Positions 36,488 to 46,026 are shown, counted from the stretch's first letter. The stretch is 64,000 bases of DNA from Leeuwenhoekiella blandensis MED217 (GCF_000152985.1 NZ_CH672395.1:3941823-4005822), one strand, 5' to 3'. Numbers and translations: made by a program. The notes: generated from the letters alone by a model not told the origin.

Positions 36488-38398
36488 ATGAGTAATTATC
36501 ACATAAAACATTTAGAAGAATATTTTCAAGTCTATCGTAAATCTGTTAGAAACCCGGAAAGCTACTGGGAAGAAATAGCCGAAGAACATTTTTTATGGCA
36601 TAAGCGTTGGGATAACGTACTGAGTTATGATTTTGACAAACCCGAATTTAAGTGGTTTGAAGGTGCCCAACTGAATATTACCGAAAACTGCATCGACCGT
36701 CATTTACGCACCCGCGGAGATAAAACAGCGATTCTTTTTGAGCCTAACGATCCTAAAGAAAAAGCACAACATATCACGTACAACGAATTGCACAAGCGTG
36801 TTGCCCAAATGGCAAATGTGCTTAAAGCAAAAGGAATTAAAAAGGGAGATCGCGTGTGTATTTACTTACCTATGATTCCTGAGCTTGCGATTTCTCTATT
36901 GGCTTGTGCGCGTATTGGCGCCATACATTCTGTGGTGTTTGCAGGCTTTTCTTCAAAAGCTTTAGCCACACGAATCAACGATTCTAGCTGTAAAATGGTG
37001 ATCACCAGTGACGGTTCTTACCGCGGAAGCAAAACCATCGATCTAAAAGGTATCGTTGATGAAGGTTTAAAAAGCTGCGAAAGCATAGAAAGTGTTTTGG
37101 TGGTTAAGCGCATCAATTCTGATATTCATATGGAAGAAGGCCGCGATCATTGGTTACAGCCCTTGCTTGATGAAGCTGAAGAAACCTGCGCTCCTGAGAT
37201 TATGAATGCCGAAGATCCGCTGTTTATTTTATACACTTCAGGTTCAACGGGAACTCCAAAAGGAATGGTGCATACCACGGCAGGTTATATGGTGTATACC
37301 GCATTTACCTTTAAAAATGTATTTCAGTATCGAGAGGATGATATTTATTGGTGTACTGCAGACATCGGGTGGATAACCGGACATAGTTATATTGTCTATG
37401 GTCCGCTGGCGAATGGTGCAACAACGGTAATGTTTGAAGGTGTGCCTAGTTATCCTGATCACGCACGTTTTTGGGAAATCGTAGAAAAGCATAAAGTGAC
37501 ACAATTTTATACCGCGCCAACAGCCATCAGAGCCTTAGGTAAAGAGAATCTGGATTTTGTAGAAAAACACGATCTATCTTCTTTAAAAGTACTTGGGACA
37601 GTAGGTGAACCCATTAATGAGGAAGCTTGGCACTGGTACGATGAAAATATTGGGAAGCGCAATTGCCCCATTGTAGACACCTGGTGGCAAACCGAAACCG
37701 GAGGAATTATGATCTCGCCTATTCCGTATTCTACTCCGGCGATACCAACCTTTGCAACGCTTCCGTTACCGGGGATTCAACCGGCCTTAATGGATGAAGA
37801 AGGAAAAGAAATTAAAGGAAATCAAGTAGACGGCAGACTGTGTATAAAATTTCCTTGGCCATCGATGGCGCGTACTATCTGGGGCAATCACCAACGTTAT
37901 AAAGACACGTATTTTTCAGCTTTTAAAAATATGTATTTCACCGGTGACGGGGCTTTACGTGATAGCGTTGGCTATTATCGAATAACCGGTCGTGTAGATG
38001 ATGTGGTTATCGTAAGTGGTCATAACTTAGGAACTGCACCAATTGAAGATGCCATTAACGAGCATCCGGCAGTTGCAGAAAGTGCTATTGTGGGATATCC
38101 TCACGAAGTAAAAGGAAATGCGCTTTACGGTTATGTAATTCTAAAAGAAACCGGGGAAACCCGTAATCAGGACAACCTGAGAAAAGAGATCAATCAAATG
38201 ATTTCAGATCGTATTGGCCCCATTGCCAAACTGAATAAAATTCAGTTTACTAGCGGATTGCCCAAAACCCGAAGCGGGAAAATCATGCGTCGTATTTTAC
38301 GTAAAATCGCCTCCAACGACACCTCAAATCTTGGAGATACCAGTACGCTATTAAATCCTGAAATCGTACAGGAAATAATGGACAATGTGATTAAGTAA
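36488..38398 (+). CDS. acs: Acetyl-CoA synthetase
   Basis: Acs makes acetyl-CoA from acetate, ATP and CoA. A 636-residue protein with the AMP-binding signature LYTSGSTGTPKGMVHTT (~248), WWQTETGG (~399), FTGDGALRD (~485), and the C-terminal PKTRSGKIMRR containing the conserved regulatory acetylation-site Lys (~600). Located after the symporter genes, forming an uptake-and-activation module. The stop codon lies in copy 2 of the 57-bp repeat. Confidence 0.96.
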   Translation: MSNYHIKHLEEYFQVYRKSVRNPESYWEEIAEEHFLWHKRWDNVLSYDFDKPEFKWFEGAQLNITENCIDRHLRTRGDKTAILFEPNDPKEKAQHITYNELHKRVAQMANVLKAKGIKKGDRVCIYLPMIPELAISLLACARIGAIHSVVFAGFSSKALATRINDSSCKMVITSDGSYRGSKTIDLKGIVDEGLKSCESIESVLVVKRINSDIHMEEGRDHWLQPLLDEAEETCAPEIMNAEDPLFILYTSGSTGTPKGMVHTTAGYMVYTAFTFKNVFQYREDDIYWCTADIGWITGHSYIVYGPLANGATTVMFEGVPSYPDHARFWEIVEKHKVTQFYTAPTAIRALGKENLDFVEKHDLSSLKVLGTVGEPINEEAWHWYDENIGKRNCPIVDTWWQTETGGIMISPIPYSTPAIPTFATLPLPGIQPALMDEEGKEIKGNQVDGRLCIKFPWPSMARTIWGNHQRYKDTYFSAFKNMYFTGDGALRDSVGYYRITGRVDDVVIVSGHNLGTAPIEDAINEHPAVAESAIVGYPHEVKGNALYGYVILKETGETRNQDNLRKEINQMISDRIGPIAKLNKIQFTSGLPKTRSGKIMRRILRKIASNDTSNLGDTSTLLNPEIVQEIMDNVIK

Positions 38399-38450
38399 AC
38401 TACCTTAGGGAAAGCCTCTGAATATTAAACCCATTGGCGATGCCAATAAA
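38394..38450 (+). repeat. 57-bp dispersed repeat, copy 2
   Basis: 51/57 identical to copy 1 with no gaps; begins at the acs stop codon and keeps the TTGGC-GAT-GCCAA hairpin, where the loop varies but the stem is conserved. Confidence 0.85.
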
Positions 38451-38472
38451 TTTATTGCTAATAAATCTTTAT

Positions 38473-38508
38473 AAGCCACCCTTATTTTAAAACGGGTGGC
38501 TTTTTATT
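38473..38508 (+). terminator. Rho-independent terminator after acs
   Basis: Arms AAGCCACCC (38473-38481) and GGGTGGCTT (38494-38502), then a T-rich tract. Confidence 0.85.
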
Positions 38509-38558
38509 TTTCTTAACTAATTTGTCTATTTTTAGAACTCATCTAATCACTATTTACT

Positions 38559-38828
38559 TTGGAAAATTTAAGCAACCCACAACCACCCAAAACCTGGCTC
38601 GTTGAATCTATTTTAGCAACTGTTTTATGCTGCTTACCTTTTGGAATCGCAGGAATCGTAAATGCCGCAAAAGTTGAATCCCGCTTTTATGCTGGTGATA
38701 TTGAAGGCGCCAATCGCGCTTCGAGAGAAGCTAAAAAATGGACTATTGTAAGTGCAGTAGTAGCACTTGGATTGGGCTTTTTATATTTTATCTTAGTGCT
38801 TATTGGTGTTGCAAGCAGTCAGTTCTAA
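38559..38828 (+). CDS. CD225/dispanin family membrane protein
   Basis: An 89-residue protein with two hydrophobic helices and the CD225/dispanin features: NPQPPKTWLVESILATVLCCLPFGIAGIVNAAKV, then a cytosolic loop with ANRASREAKKW and a second helix. Function unknown in bacteria. There is no internal methionine; TTG at 38559 is the only plausible start. The 3' end overlaps the next frame. Confidence 0.85.
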   Translation: MENLSNPQPPKTWLVESILATVLCCLPFGIAGIVNAAKVESRFYAGDIEGANRASREAKKWTIVSAVVALGLGFLYFILVLIGVASSQF

Positions 38829-39198
38829 AAAGATTCTGTTTAGCGGATTAGCACTTTTAGTAGTCGCTTTACTTTATCTCTATAAAACGTATAATCCTCT
38901 TGAAGTAAGCTTTTTTCCTAAGTGTCCATTTCACGCTTTAACCGGATTACTATGTCCGGGGTGTGGTTCTCAAAGGGCTTTGCATCATGTATTAAATGGG
39001 AGCTTAAGTGCTGCTTTTAGAGAAAATGCATTATTGCTGATTGCCATCCCGTATATGGGTTTTGGTATGTATCTGGATTATCGTAAACCTTTACCACAAA
39101 AATTAGCTCGACATAGAAAAACCTTTTTCGGGCTTACTGCTATAAAGATCATCTTAGCCATTGTGATCTCCTTTTGGATCATTCGGAATTTGATATAA
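38803..39198 (+). CDS. DUF2752 membrane protein
   Basis: A ~131-residue membrane protein with the DUF2752 signature FFPKCPFHALTGLLCPGCGSQRALHHVLNG (two cysteines in CPGCG plus an upstream Cys) and two to three hydrophobic helices. Function unknown. Start uncertain: TTG 38803, GTG 38806 and TTG 38809 all overlap the end of the CD225 gene, implying translational coupling; these two families are often neighbours in Bacteroidota. Confidence 0.82.
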   Translation: MVLQAVSSKKILFSGLALLVVALLYLYKTYNPLEVSFFPKCPFHALTGLLCPGCGSQRALHHVLNGSLSAAFRENALLLIAIPYMGFGMYLDYRKPLPQKLARHRKTFFGLTAIKIILAIVISFWIIRNLI

Positions 39199-39246
39199 AA
39201 AATGCAGTGGCTTCATTCTTTATAGAAAAAGCCACTGCATTTTTTA
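39197..39246. terminator. Bidirectional terminator between DUF2752 and ssb
   Basis: Arms AAAAATGCAGTGGCTT and AAGCCACTGCATTTTT with a ~15-nt loop, A/T-rich at both ends; serves both converging genes. Confidence 0.88.
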
Positions 39247-39266
39247 CTTTAGTCTGATAAGCAAAC

Positions 39267-39599
39267 CTACTTCCCCAGCATCAACAATTCGTTGCAGACA
39301 ATTTCGGTTAAATAGCGTTTTTCGCCTTGTTTGGTCTCATAGCTGCGCGAGGTAAGTTTTCCTTCAATAGCAACTTCTTTTCCTTTGGTTACATAGTTTT
39401 CTATAACCTCAGCCGTTTTTCCCCAGGCAACCACATTATGCCATTGGGTATCGGTCACGCGCTCGCCTTTATTGTTTTTATAGGTTTCATTGGTTGCAAT
39501 ACTGAATTTTGCCAGTTTCTTACCCGAATCAAGATTCACGATTTCAGGATCATTTCCTAGGTTTCCGATCAACTGTACTTTGTTTCTTAGCGTACTCAT
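39267..39599 (-). CDS. ssb: Short single-stranded DNA-binding protein (SSB paralog)
   Basis: A 110-residue SSB consisting of just the OB fold (STLRNKVQLIGNLGNDPEI at the start, WHNVVAWGKTAEVIENYVTKGKEVAIEGKL near residue 53). It ends right after the OB domain and lacks the acidic C-terminal tail that recruits partner proteins in replicative SSB. It is therefore probably a paralog of a full-length SSB located elsewhere. Confidence 0.92.
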   Translation of the reverse strand: MSTLRNKVQLIGNLGNDPEIVNLDSGKKLAKFSIATNETYKNNKGERVTDTQWHNVVAWGKTAEVIENYVTKGKEVAIEGKLTSRSYETKQGEKRYLTEIVCNELLMLGK

Positions 39600-39919
39600 A
39601 ATTTTAAATTTTTGGTTAAACAGTTAATGATTAATTACACTGCAAAGATGAAATGAGCACCAAATTATATTCGGTTAAGAAGTAGTTACTTTCGTTTATA
39701 AATGTTTGTAAGCGTTTGTAAACTTTTAAAGCCGTTGTTTTCTAAAAATTAAGAATCAATACCTTACTAGTAATTTCGACCTATTTCCCCTGCGAAAAGG
39801 GGAAATACCCTATTGACCTTCTCCGCTATTCACAAGAAATTGCAACAGCTCTAAACCAGAGGTTTTGTGCTTTGAACAGCCAAAATCATTTCAGTATATA
39901 AACCAACTAACAAAACATC
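39600..39919. other. 320-bp gene-free stretch between ssb and a class-V aminotransferase gene
   Basis: Contains the ssb upstream region (minus-strand CATCTTTG at 39642-39649, one base off the -7 consensus) and a stable hairpin TATTTCCCCT / AGGGGAAATA (39782-39791, 39798-39807) within the leader of the downstream gene. The hairpin is not followed by a T-run, so it is not an obvious terminator. No open reading frame of note. Confidence 0.6.
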
Positions 39920-41311
39920 ATGTTTGCTACATTATTCAAATCCAGAACGACTCCATTTCAAAAAAACGCTTTGATTGATGATGATTTTTTTAATGAATTA
40001 CGCAAACAAGAATACAGCCGTCTTGACGAGCAACAACATATTTATCTGGATTATACAGGTGGTAATCTTTATGCTTCCAGTCAAATCGATGCGCATCACA
40101 CGATGTTGAAGCAGCATACTTTTGGCAATCCACATTCTACAAATCCTACCTCTATGCACGCTACCCATCTGGTAGAAGAGGCAAGACAGCGGATCTTAGC
40201 ATATTTTAATGCTTTTGATAATTACTACTGTGTTATTACTCCAAATGCTTCTGGAGCGCTAAAGATCGTAGGCGAGTGCTATCCTTTTGAAAAAGATTCT
40301 GAATATGCGTTGTTTGCAGATAATCACAACTCAGTAAATGGAATTCGAGAATACTGCAAAACCAAAGGCGGCACACACCGATATATCCCAATGCAACTTG
40401 AAGATTTAAGAGTAGATTCTCAAGTATTGGCAGAAGTACTTGATACTCCTGACAAAGGTGTAAAACGGCTCTTTGCTTACCCGGCTCAATCTAATGTTTC
40501 AGGAGTACAACACGACTTAAATTGGGTTAAGTATGCTCAAGATAAAGGATGGGATGTATTGCTAGACGCTGCGGCTTATGTCCCGAGTTCGCCCTTAGAT
40601 CTACAACAAATACAGCCAGATTTTGTGTCCATTTCGTTTTATAAAATTTTTGGTTATCCTACCGGCTTAGGTTGTCTTTTAGTCAAGAAATCAAAATTCA
40701 ATAGGCTGTGTAAGCCTTGGTTTGCAGGCGGTACTGTAACACTGGCCAGCGTTAAATCGCCGCATCACTTTCTGGCTCGCAATCACGAACGTTTTGAAAA
40801 CGGAACACTCAATTACCTTGATATCCCGGCCTTAAAAATTGGTTTAGATCATATTGAGCGCATTGGCATTGAGCGCATTCACGCGCGTATCAATGCCCTT
40901 ACGCAATACCTTTTTGACCAACTAAAAACACTTAAACACCCTAATGGTTTGCCACAGCTTAAAATTTATGGACCTGCAACCCGAGAGCAAACCGGCGGAA
41001 CACTTATAATGAACTTTTTTGATGCTCAAGGTCGCACCATTCCCTTTGAAGAAATAGAACAAAAAGCCAATGCTTGCAAGATTTCTTTACGTTCAGGATG
41101 TTTTTGCAATCCGGGTATCGACGAGATCAATAACGACCTCACTCCAGAGGAATTAAGCGATTTTTTCACCTCGAATCTTCAAGGTGGTTATCGTGAGATC
41201 ATCAATGCATTACAAAAAATGCGCGGAGCTACGCGAATTTCGGTGGGCTTAGCTACTACCAAAGCTGATCTGGATTACTTCATCAATTTTGTAAAGAAAC
41301 TCAGCAATTAA
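39920..41311 (+). CDS. Class-V aminotransferase-fold PLP enzyme (cysteine desulfurase/MOCO sulfurase-like)
   Basis: A 463-residue PLP-dependent enzyme. IYLDYTGGNLYASSQ opens the fold; the PLP lysine is probably in VSISFYKIFGYPTGLG (~240), DAAAYVPSSPLDL carries the PLP-binding Asp (~217) and LRSGCFCNPG is the Cys loop (~390) typical of the MOCO sulfurase/NifS-like group. It could mobilise sulfur from cysteine; the acceptor is unknown. Preceded by a 320-bp leader. Confidence 0.82.
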   Translation: MFATLFKSRTTPFQKNALIDDDFFNELRKQEYSRLDEQQHIYLDYTGGNLYASSQIDAHHTMLKQHTFGNPHSTNPTSMHATHLVEEARQRILAYFNAFDNYYCVITPNASGALKIVGECYPFEKDSEYALFADNHNSVNGIREYCKTKGGTHRYIPMQLEDLRVDSQVLAEVLDTPDKGVKRLFAYPAQSNVSGVQHDLNWVKYAQDKGWDVLLDAAAYVPSSPLDLQQIQPDFVSISFYKIFGYPTGLGCLLVKKSKFNRLCKPWFAGGTVTLASVKSPHHFLARNHERFENGTLNYLDIPALKIGLDHIERIGIERIHARINALTQYLFDQLKTLKHPNGLPQLKIYGPATREQTGGTLIMNFFDAQGRTIPFEEIEQKANACKISLRSGCFCNPGIDEINNDLTPEELSDFFTSNLQGGYREIINALQKMRGATRISVGLATTKADLDYFINFVKKLSN

Positions 41312-41368
41312 TTTGACTGAACGCATTCTTAAAAGTGCTAAATTCAGGCAACGAATACTTGTGTGCTT

Positions 41369-41896
41369 ATGTCTGAAATAGATCCTTTAAAATATCCTGT
41401 AGGGCTTTTCCTGAAACCGGAAGCCATCACTGCAGAACATCTGACGGCTTGGATCGCTACAATTGCTGAATTCCCACAAAAGATAGCAGCATTAACCGAA
41501 ACTCTTACTGAAGAAACGTTGACTAAAACTTACAGGCCTGATGGCTGGACAATCAGGCAGCTAGTACATCATTGTGCCGACAGCCATATGAATGCATTTA
41601 TTCGGTTTAAGTTGGCACTTACTGAAGAAGCGCCTAAGATCAAACCTTATTTTGAAGATCAATGGGCCGAATTGCCCGATACGCGATCTGCTGCCATCTC
41701 CTCCTCATTAAAATTAATTGAAGGCTTGCACGCACGCTGGACAACGCTCCTTCAATCTTTACATTCTGAAGATCTCAATCGAGAATACATACATCCGGAA
41801 CACGGCAAACGCTTCAGTCTTGGGGAAACCATTGGGATGTATGCCTGGCACTGTGAGCATCATTTAGCACATATAGCGATAGCGCTTAAAAACTAG
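41369..41896 (+). CDS. YfiT/BstA-like DinB-fold metal-dependent protein
   Basis: A 175-residue DinB-superfamily protein matching the YfiT group (putative metal-dependent hydrolase; some DinB proteins are thiol transferases). Three conserved histidines lie in RQLVHHCADSH (~67) and WHCEHHLAHI (~155). The opening DPLKYPVGLFLKP matches that family. ATG at 41369 is used; a GTG lies two codons upstream. Substrate unknown. Confidence 0.85.
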   Translation: MSEIDPLKYPVGLFLKPEAITAEHLTAWIATIAEFPQKIAALTETLTEETLTKTYRPDGWTIRQLVHHCADSHMNAFIRFKLALTEEAPKIKPYFEDQWAELPDTRSAAISSSLKLIEGLHARWTTLLQSLHSEDLNREYIHPEHGKRFSLGETIGMYAWHCEHHLAHIAIALKN

Positions 41897-41941
41897 AAAT
41901 TCAGTATCTTAGAAAAGTTTTGGTTTAGTTAATTAGAGCAT

Positions 41942-42289
41942 ATGCAAAAAACTTGTCCGGAGTGTGGAGATAAAATTATAGGCAGAGCAGATAAAAAATA
42001 CTGTAGCGATGCCTGCCGCAATGCCGCTAACAACAAACTCAACAGCGACACTAAAAACCTAATACGCAATACTAACAATCATCTGCGTAAAAATTATCGC
42101 ATTTTAGAAACACTCAATCCCGAAGATAAAACCAAAACCACGCGCGACAAGCTCGCTTCATTAGGCTTCGATTTTAACCTGTTCACGAGTATTTACACTA
42201 CAAAAGCCGGTACCGTTTATTACTTTGTTTACGATCAGGGCTATTTGCCATTGGAAGGTGATTATTATGCTTTGGTAAAACGCAACTGA
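41942..42289 (+). CDS. Small protein with N-terminal zinc ribbon
   Basis: A 115-residue protein with CPECGDKIIGRADKKYCSDACR at residues 4-25, a four-cysteine zinc-ribbon. The remainder has basic helices (NTNNHLRKNYRILETLNPED) and an aromatic, beta-rich end. No known function; the fold suggests nucleic acid or protein binding. Its stop is directly adjacent, tail to tail, to the CBS gene stop at 42290. Confidence 0.72.
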   Translation: MQKTCPECGDKIIGRADKKYCSDACRNAANNKLNSDTKNLIRNTNNHLRKNYRILETLNPEDKTKTTRDKLASLGFDFNLFTSIYTTKAGTVYYFVYDQGYLPLEGDYYALVKRN

Positions 42290-42751
42290 TTACTTCCAGG
42301 TATTTCCTCGAAGTTTCAAGGCGGCTTTAATCACATCCATCTGACTGATCTGTCCTACCAATTTTCCGTTTTCGACAATGGGGAAACGTCTGTGTTTACG
42401 CTCAATAAAAAATCGGGCTGCATCAAAAACATTCATATTCCCGTCAATGGTTTCCACGTCGATTGCCATATTTTGGCCTACAGTAGCATTATCCATTGGT
42501 AAATTGTGATATCTACTGTCTGAAATATGCTTGATACAATCTCCCTCTGAGATCACGCCAAGCAATTCGTAGTTCTCATTAACCACCGGCGCTCCGGAAA
42601 TACGATGCTTGATCAGCTTTTGCATCACATCCATAACCGATTGATCTGGGGTAAACGTGATCAGTTTGGTCGTCATATAATCAGACACTTTGATATTGAC
42701 TTCTTCGGCAACGACTTTTGATCGTTTACCCATAAAACTCTTGATTCCCAT
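42290..42751 (-). CDS. Paired CBS-domain protein
   Basis: A 153-residue protein composed of two CBS domains: VSDYMTTKLITFTPDQSVMDVMQKLIKHRISGAPVVNENYELLGVISEGD and VETIDGNMNVFDAARFFIERKHRRFPIVENGKLVGQISQMDVI. Such modules bind adenosyl nucleotides and act as energy sensors. Without other domains, its partner is unknown. Confidence 0.9.
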   Translation of the reverse strand: MGIKSFMGKRSKVVAEEVNIKVSDYMTTKLITFTPDQSVMDVMQKLIKHRISGAPVVNENYELLGVISEGDCIKHISDSRYHNLPMDNATVGQNMAIDVETIDGNMNVFDAARFFIERKHRRFPIVENGKLVGQISQMDVIKAALKLRGNTWK

Positions 42752-42889
42752 ACGCTTATATTTTAGACTCTTTAAATTAGAAAAATTATTTGAATAAACG
42801 AAAACGTTTGCATTAAGTAATATTCATCTTTAAGTCGCCTTGTACAAAACCAAGTTTCCCACTACCTTTAGCTTAACTATACCGCACCT

Positions 42890-45196
42890 ATGAAAACAAC
42901 CTACGCTGCCGTCCTTTCCTTTTTAATGCTTTTAGGGCTTGTTTACTTTAGCTTCTATACTCACAAACCGCAACAGGTTTCTGATCTTGATACTCCAGAA
43001 ACCGAATTTTCTACAGCCCGAGCCTTTCAACTTTTAGATTCGATCGCTCAAAAGCCTCATGCGGTAGGAATGCCGGCGCATCAAGAAGTACAAGACTTTA
43101 TAGTTGCCAAGCTAGAAGACTACGGCCTTGAAATAGAACTTCAAAGCGATTTTGCCTATAAAGCAGGTTGGGGCGCGCTGAGCAGAGCCGAAAATATCAT
43201 TACCCGAATTCCCGGTACGGGTGAAGGTCAGACCTTACTGGTCATGTCGCATTACGACAGCGCACCACATTCTGCCTCAAAAGGTGCCAGTGATGCCGGA
43301 AGCGGTGTGGCTACCATTTTAGAAGGTATTCGCGCATTTTTAGCCAAAGGCGAAAAACAAAAAAATGATATCATTATCCTTTTTACCGATGCGGAAGAAT
43401 TAGGGCTCAACGGCGCCTCTGTCTTTGTAAATAAACATCCCTGGGCAAAAGAGGTTGATATGGCATTAAATTTTGAAGCGCGCGGAAGCGGTGGATCTAG
43501 CAATATGATCGTAGAAACCAATGGCGGTAATGGCGAATTGATCAAAGCCTTTGCTGAAGCTAATCCGTCACATCCCTTTGCAAATTCGTTAATGTATAGC
43601 ATTTATAAACTGCTACCCAACGATACCGACAGCACCGTACTGCGCGAAAATGGAGATATTGACGGTTTCTTTTTCGCCTTCATCGGTGATCATTTTGACT
43701 ATCATACAGCAAATGATGTTCCCTCTCGATTAGATCCTGAATCGTTAGAGCATCAAGGCAGCTACCTTACTGCATTACTGGAGCATTTCAGCAACGCTGA
43801 TCTCGATTTAAAGGCAGACCAGGATTATATCTACTTGAACGTGCCCATAATCAAAATGCTGTATTATCCATTCAGCTGGATTTTTCCTATGCTTATTTTA
43901 GGCTGGATTCTGTTTTTTGTGGTGCTTATTTATGGCTTGCGCAAAATGTCTTTTAAATTTATTGAGGTTTTCCGCGGGTTTCTACCATTGCTCATTTCGC
44001 TTGTTCTTGCTTATGTTATCAGTTTAGGCTGGAAGCTAATTTTAACTCTTGACCCGAAACAAGCCGACATTTTACAGGGTTTCCCATACAACGGCTATGA
44101 ACTTCTTGCCGGTTTTGTTGCTCTTACCCTCGCCCTCGTATTTTTTATATACAAATTATTTTATCGGCCTGATAGTGCAGCGGCGCTTAGTTTTGCACCC
44201 CTATTTTTCTGGTTAATGATTGCAACCGGAGTTGCCTTTTATCTTCCGGGGGCTTCGTTTTATATTATTCCGGTTTATTTTGGGCTGCTTTCAGTTTATT
44301 TACTTATAAAATATTCTAAACCGCAATTCTTTATTCTAACACTGCTTTGCGCTCCGGCTCTTTTTATTATCACGCAATACATCAAAGAATTTCCGGTTGG
44401 GCTTGGTTTAAAAATGCTGGCTGGAGCAACCCTCTTGACGGTGTTGCTTTTTGGCCTGTTGCTTCCGGTAATTGGGTCTTATAAGATTAACGGTAAACTA
44501 GCCGGCCTCTTTGCTTTAGTAAGTATCGGTGCCTTTATTGCCGCCTATGGCAAAGCCGATTTTACCGAAAAACGTCCTTTTCCTACGAGTCTTAACTATG
44601 TTTATGATGTAGAACAAGAACAGGCCTTTTACGCGACATACAATACCCAACTCGATCCCTGGCTACGTGAGATCCTTGTTGAAAATGCAACTGATGATAC
44701 CCCTTTAGAGGTCAATCCACCTTCTGGTAAATACGGTAGTCAGTACAATTTTATCACCGCAGCGCCTAAAAATTTTGTCGCTCCGTCACAAGTCTATACC
44801 GAAAAAGATACGGTGATCAACGGCGAGCGTCGTCTTGATTTTGTGATCTTTCCGCAGCGTAACGTAGGCGATATGATCTTGATGTGTCCTAAGGGCACGC
44901 TTTTTAACCGACTCAGTTTTAACGGGCAGGAAGTGCTTCCGCGAAGCGGAGAAACGCATCCGCTAGAAAACCGCAATAGTGATTATTTATTAAGTTATCG
45001 CCTGGCAGATCGCGAACCTCTGGAAGTTCATTTAAGTATTGCTGAAGATGCTGCTCTAAGCTTTACACTTTTTGATTATAGTTACGATCTTTTAGAAAAC
45101 AGCAGCTTTGACCTACCTTCGCGCCCCAAGAACAGTATGCCGATGCCTTTTGTAAATACAGATGCGCTAGTGACCAAACAGCACATTCAGTTTTAA
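42890..45196 (+). CDS. M28-family metallopeptidase with C-terminal membrane domain
   Basis: A 768-residue membrane protein. After an N-terminal signal-anchor the peptidase part spans ~40-310: MSHYDSAPHSASKGASDAGSG (zinc His and Asp), FTDAEELGLNGA (catalytic Glu pair) and DHFDYHTANDVPSRLD. Then about eight membrane helices (~325-565) and a C-terminal soluble domain. The architecture matches M28 endoplasmic-like aminopeptidases with fused membrane domain; active site would face the periplasm. Substrate peptides unknown. Confidence 0.87.
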   Translation: MKTTYAAVLSFLMLLGLVYFSFYTHKPQQVSDLDTPETEFSTARAFQLLDSIAQKPHAVGMPAHQEVQDFIVAKLEDYGLEIELQSDFAYKAGWGALSRAENIITRIPGTGEGQTLLVMSHYDSAPHSASKGASDAGSGVATILEGIRAFLAKGEKQKNDIIILFTDAEELGLNGASVFVNKHPWAKEVDMALNFEARGSGGSSNMIVETNGGNGELIKAFAEANPSHPFANSLMYSIYKLLPNDTDSTVLRENGDIDGFFFAFIGDHFDYHTANDVPSRLDPESLEHQGSYLTALLEHFSNADLDLKADQDYIYLNVPIIKMLYYPFSWIFPMLILGWILFFVVLIYGLRKMSFKFIEVFRGFLPLLISLVLAYVISLGWKLILTLDPKQADILQGFPYNGYELLAGFVALTLALVFFIYKLFYRPDSAAALSFAPLFFWLMIATGVAFYLPGASFYIIPVYFGLLSVYLLIKYSKPQFFILTLLCAPALFIITQYIKEFPVGLGLKMLAGATLLTVLLFGLLLPVIGSYKINGKLAGLFALVSIGAFIAAYGKADFTEKRPFPTSLNYVYDVEQEQAFYATYNTQLDPWLREILVENATDDTPLEVNPPSGKYGSQYNFITAAPKNFVAPSQVYTEKDTVINGERRLDFVIFPQRNVGDMILMCPKGTLFNRLSFNGQEVLPRSGETHPLENRNSDYLLSYRLADREPLEVHLSIAEDAALSFTLFDYSYDLLENSSFDLPSRPKNSMPMPFVNTDALVTKQHIQF

Positions 45197-45217
45197 AGCT
45201 TCGGAAAAATTTGAGCT

Positions 45218-46021
45218 ATGAGCACGATTGCAATCGCAGGATTAGGTTGGTTAGGTTTACCGCTGGCCGCACAATTACAAGAATTAGGACATCACGTTAA
45301 AGGCTCGGTCACTTCAAAGAATAAACAGGCTGAGTTGCGTAACCACGGCTTAGAGGTTTATCAAGTAGAAATTGCCGAAGATGAAATACGCGGAGAAATA
45401 CAATCCTTTCTCGCTGATGCTGAAATTCTAATCATCTTAATTCCGCCGGGATTACGGCGCAATACCGGCCATAACCACGCCTTGCGTATGGCACAATTGC
45501 TGGATGCTACCGAAAAAGCTTCGGTTAAAAAAGTGATTTTAATAAGCAGCACTGGCGTTTATGATGACGCTCAAGGCGCTGTTACCGAAAAAGATATTCC
45601 GCAGCCTCAAGACAACAAAGGCAAACAATTATTAGAAGTCGAGCAGATTTTCTTTAAATCTCCTGCATTAGAAACTACCGTGATCCGATTTGGCGGACTC
45701 TTTGGCGGAAGCCGAAATCCTGTAAAATACCTTGCCGGTCGCACCGGTTTATCTAACGGAAAGGCGCCGGTAAATTTGATTCACAGACAGGATTGTATGG
45801 GGATCATTCTAGGAGTGATCTATAAAAATACCTTTGGGCATATCATAAATGCGGTGCATCCTGAACATCCCAAAAAATCAGAGTATTATACTCAACAAGC
45901 GCTGGCATTAGGACTAGAACCGCCACAATATGATACCGAAGAAACTGATGAAACCTATAAAAAAGTAGATTCGGTTACTTTAAAACCTGTATTGGGCTAC
46001 ACGTTTCAGAAAAGTTTATAA
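45218..46021 (+). CDS. NAD(P)-binding epimerase/dehydratase-like protein (YeeZ-type)
   Basis: A 267-residue Rossmann-fold protein: IAIAGLGWLGLPLAAQLQELGHHVKGSVTSK at the start (GxGxxG), then ISSTGVYDDAQGAVTEKDIP near 105 and FGGLFGGSRNPVKYLAGRTGLSNGKAPVNLIH near 155. Similar to the YeeZ/ligand-unknown SDR branch. Begins 21 bp after the peptidase stop. Role unknown. Confidence 0.8.
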   Translation: MSTIAIAGLGWLGLPLAAQLQELGHHVKGSVTSKNKQAELRNHGLEVYQVEIAEDEIRGEIQSFLADAEILIILIPPGLRRNTGHNHALRMAQLLDATEKASVKKVILISSTGVYDDAQGAVTEKDIPQPQDNKGKQLLEVEQIFFKSPALETTVIRFGGLFGGSRNPVKYLAGRTGLSNGKAPVNLIHRQDCMGIILGVIYKNTFGHIINAVHPEHPKKSEYYTQQALALGLEPPQYDTEETDETYKKVDSVTLKPVLGYTFQKSL

Positions 46022-46026
46022 CTAAA

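Noticed and set aside
39782-39807. Hairpin in the class-V enzyme leader as a transcription terminator
   Set aside because: No T-run follows on either strand in the right position; kept only as a structural note in the gene-free stretch.
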